Source: Prochlorococcus sp. AG-363-B05
GTDB taxonomy: Bacteria; Cyanobacteriota; Cyanobacteriia; PCC-6307; Cyanobiaceae
DNA length: 36,395 nt
Assembly (NCBI GenBank): GCA_003278445.1
Contig: QCFD01000009.1
Span: 1 to 36,395, forward strand
Reading direction: 5' to 3'
Positions 35,056 through 36,395 of this stretch are shown one piece after another. Position 1 is the stretch's first letter, and the number at the start of each line of letters is the position of its first letter. A program made the position numbers and the translations under genes. The notes under the pieces were generated by a model, which worked only from the letters and a program-made list of their open reading frames with translations, was not told the DNA's origin and did no database searches.

Positions 35056-36226
35056 TCTGCATACCTTTCGGGTTACTCAGAAAATATCTTCCATTTTTTC
35101 TTAATAAATAGCCATCATTTAAAAAAGTTTGCCAATATTTCTCAAGTAATTTCAATTTTGCATCACATTCTGATTGTGTCCAACCAACATTTTTAGCAAG
35201 TTCCTCATAATGAATCCCTTCACGTCTTCGTAATCCAATCATCAATAATTCGTCCAAAGGCATTGTGCTTGATTCTTCAACAAACAAAGTTTTCTCTAAT
35301 GGCTTACTTTCTTGCTGCTCAAGCCATTTTGTATAACCAGCAATTGTTCTTGGTCTAGAAAACCTCTTTCCCCAAGGAGCACTTGTTGCTCCCATTCCAA
35401 AACCCCACCAACCTGAACCGCTCCAATACATACGATTATGTCGAGATGCATGGCCAGGCAAAGAATAACTTGAGATTTCATATCTAGAAAAACCCCTACT
35501 TTCAAGATATCTATTGGTTTCTAAGTCTATTTCTTGAGCTACAGATTCAATTGGAATATTCAAATTACCTTTTTCATGCATTCTTCCAAAAACAGTCTCT
35601 GGTTCAATAGTTAAATCATAAATTGACAAATGAGGTGCTTCAGCTTGAACTGCTTGTTCCAACTCTTTAAACCATTTATAAACATTTAATCCTGGAAGAT
35701 TTTGAATCAAATCAAGGCTCCAGCTTCTTAACATTCCCTTTTTAAAAAAGTTATTTAGCCAATTACAAGTCTCTATTAATTGAGATTTAGTATGTTTTCT
35801 TCCTATTGCACTCAAAGTTCTGTCATCAAATGACTGTCCTCCCAAGCTCAATCTATTGATTCCAATTTCTATATATCCTTGAAGATCATGTTCTAAAAAA
35901 GTAGCTGGATCAACCTCCATAGTTATCTCCGCACCATCCTGAAATCCAAATTTTTTTTGAAGGTTCTCCAATAAGACACCTAACTGATCTTTATTTAACA
36001 AAGAAGGTGTTCCACCACCAAAATAGATAGTTGATAAAGCTGGGCCTATTGGAGAAATTGAAATCTCTCTATTAAGTAAGTCCAAATATGCGTTAATAGA
36101 CGTTATTCTTGGACTACCAGGAGTTGTAGCGCTATCACCTAAAGGGATAATAGAAAAATCACAGTAAAAACATCTTTTATGACAAAAAGGTATATGCAAA
36201 TATGCACTTCTTGGTGGGTTTACCAT
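34997..36226 (-). CDS. hemW: Radical SAM family heme chaperone HemW (HemN-like)
   Basis: The 409-residue protein has the radical-SAM cluster C15/C19/C22 in [14 protein letters not shown], the [10 protein letters not shown] segment, [19 protein letters not shown] and a HemN C-terminal domain. The third cysteine is followed by Asp-Phe rather than the Cys seen two positions further on in true coproporphyrinogen oxidases (CxxxCxxCxC), so it belongs to the HemW heme-chaperone type. Older annotation would call it oxygen-independent coproporphyrinogen III oxidase. Its last 19 codons overlap the end of panB by 59 bp, tail to tail. Confidence 0.92.
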   Translation of the reverse strand: MVNPPRSAYLHIPFCHKRCFYCDFSIIPLGDSATTPGSPRITSINAYLDLLNREISISPIGPALSTIYFGGGTPSLLNKDQLGVLLENLQKKFGFQDGAEITMEVDPATFLEHDLQGYIEIGINRLSLGGQSFDDRTLSAIGRKHTKSQLIETCNWLNNFFKKGMLRSWSLDLIQNLPGLNVYKWFKELEQAVQAEAPHLSIYDLTIEPETVFGRMHEKGNLNIPIESVAQEIDLETNRYLESRGFSRYEISSYSLPGHASRHNRMYWSGSGWWGFGMGATSAPWGKRFSRPRTIAGYTKWLEQQESKPLEKTLFVEESSTMPLDELLMIGLRRREGIHYEELAKNVGWTQSECDAKLKLLEKYWQTFLNDGYLLRKNGRYFLSNPKGMQISNQILIQMYLWWDSLDLD

Positions 36227-36334
36227 TTGATCTCTAAATATACAAACCCAAATAAATGGCCATTTTTACAATCCAAATCTTTGAAAATAAATAAAGCTTT
36301 AGTAAAAAACGTGAAGCAAGCATAACCTGAATAT

Positions 36335-36395
36335 ATGGCAGACTTAGTTATTCTGGTTTTATTTCTTTTTTCAGGTGCAATCACCGGATGGATTG
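36335..36395 (+). CDS. 5' end of a membrane protein gene, cut by the window edge
   Basis: ATG at 36335 opens a frame of 20 codons to the end of the window: MADLVILVLFLFSGAITGWI. The segment is a membrane helix after a very short polar start. It resembles the N-terminus of cyanobacterial PIN/TRAM (YacL-like) membrane proteins, but 20 residues are too few to be sure. It is divergent from hemW across 108 bp. Confidence 0.45.
   Translation, partial: MADLVILVLFLFSGAITGWI

Noticed and set aside
36254..36265. A 12-bp palindrome (AAATGGCCATTT) between hemW and the last gene
   Set aside because: Short AT-flanked palindromes of this size are expected by chance in a window of this length; no further evidence.
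1..36395. A new defence, mobile or biosynthetic system
   Set aside because: I looked for integrases, transposases, repeats of CRISPR type, restriction or toxin-antitoxin pairs and large synthase genes, and saw none; nearly all genes are recognised housekeeping functions.

Overview
The window looks like ordinary core chromosome of a marine picocyanobacterium, most likely Prochlorococcus. The evidence is the low GC content, very tight gene packing on both strands, a nickel superoxide dismutase with its maturation protease (sodN-sodX), an ARC6/Ftn2-type division protein, a short ddl-X-ftsQ-ftsZ cluster, and several cyanobacteria-type proteins (TIGR03792 family, LarB/CpmA, a group 2 sigma factor). 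A low-light, NATL-like strain is my guess from base composition and gene order. I see no insertion sequence, prophage, integrase, CRISPR array or secretion cluster, and no gene whose composition clearly departs from its neighbours.

Layout. 1-4000: larB/cpmA, a TIGR03792 protein and ispF on the minus strand, then an AT-rich gap of about 625 bp, then trmD and era. 4021-10378: a hypothetical gene with a strong terminator, then on the minus strand a BI-1 membrane protein, phoH, rpsP, ffh and an ARC6/Ftn2 division gene. 10475-17686: pdhA, a sigma factor, nnrD (NAD(P)HX repair), mnmA, lnt and an FKBP-type isomerase. 17761-21871: sodN-sodX, facing trpC, lpd and a SpoU methyltransferase. 22080-25996: murA, tRNA-Leu(CAA), argD and folC. 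26022-28687: a two-gene minus-strand operon of an FAD oxidoreductase and a cytosine-deaminase-like amidohydrolase. 28893-36395: tRNA-His, miaB, ddl, a small membrane protein, ftsQ, ftsZ, the SRP RNA on the opposite strand, panB, hemW overlapping panB tail to tail, and the start of a membrane protein cut by the window edge.

Functional themes. Translation and RNA modification are heavily represented: trmD, era, rpsP, mnmA, miaB, a SpoU methylase and two tRNAs. One of those tRNAs, Leu(CAA), has the A36-A37-A38 sequence typical of MiaA/MiaB substrates. Both conserved parts of the signal recognition particle are present, about 26 kb apart (ffh and the SRP RNA). Cell division and wall synthesis are covered by ftn2, murA, ddl, ftsQ and ftsZ. 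Two enzymes of pyruvate dehydrogenase chemistry (pdhA, lpd) are present but unlinked.

I did not find a convincing new multi-gene system. The most useful leads are modest: the amidohydrolase/oxidase operon, whose active site differs from cytosine deaminase at one position; the uncharacterised membrane protein between ddl and ftsQ; a perfect 22-bp palindrome next to tRNA-His; a strong hairpin just upstream of sodN; and argD, which begins eight bases after a tRNA. Some start codons are uncertain (nnrD, the sigma factor, murA, sodN, the FKBP gene) and are discussed in their entries.
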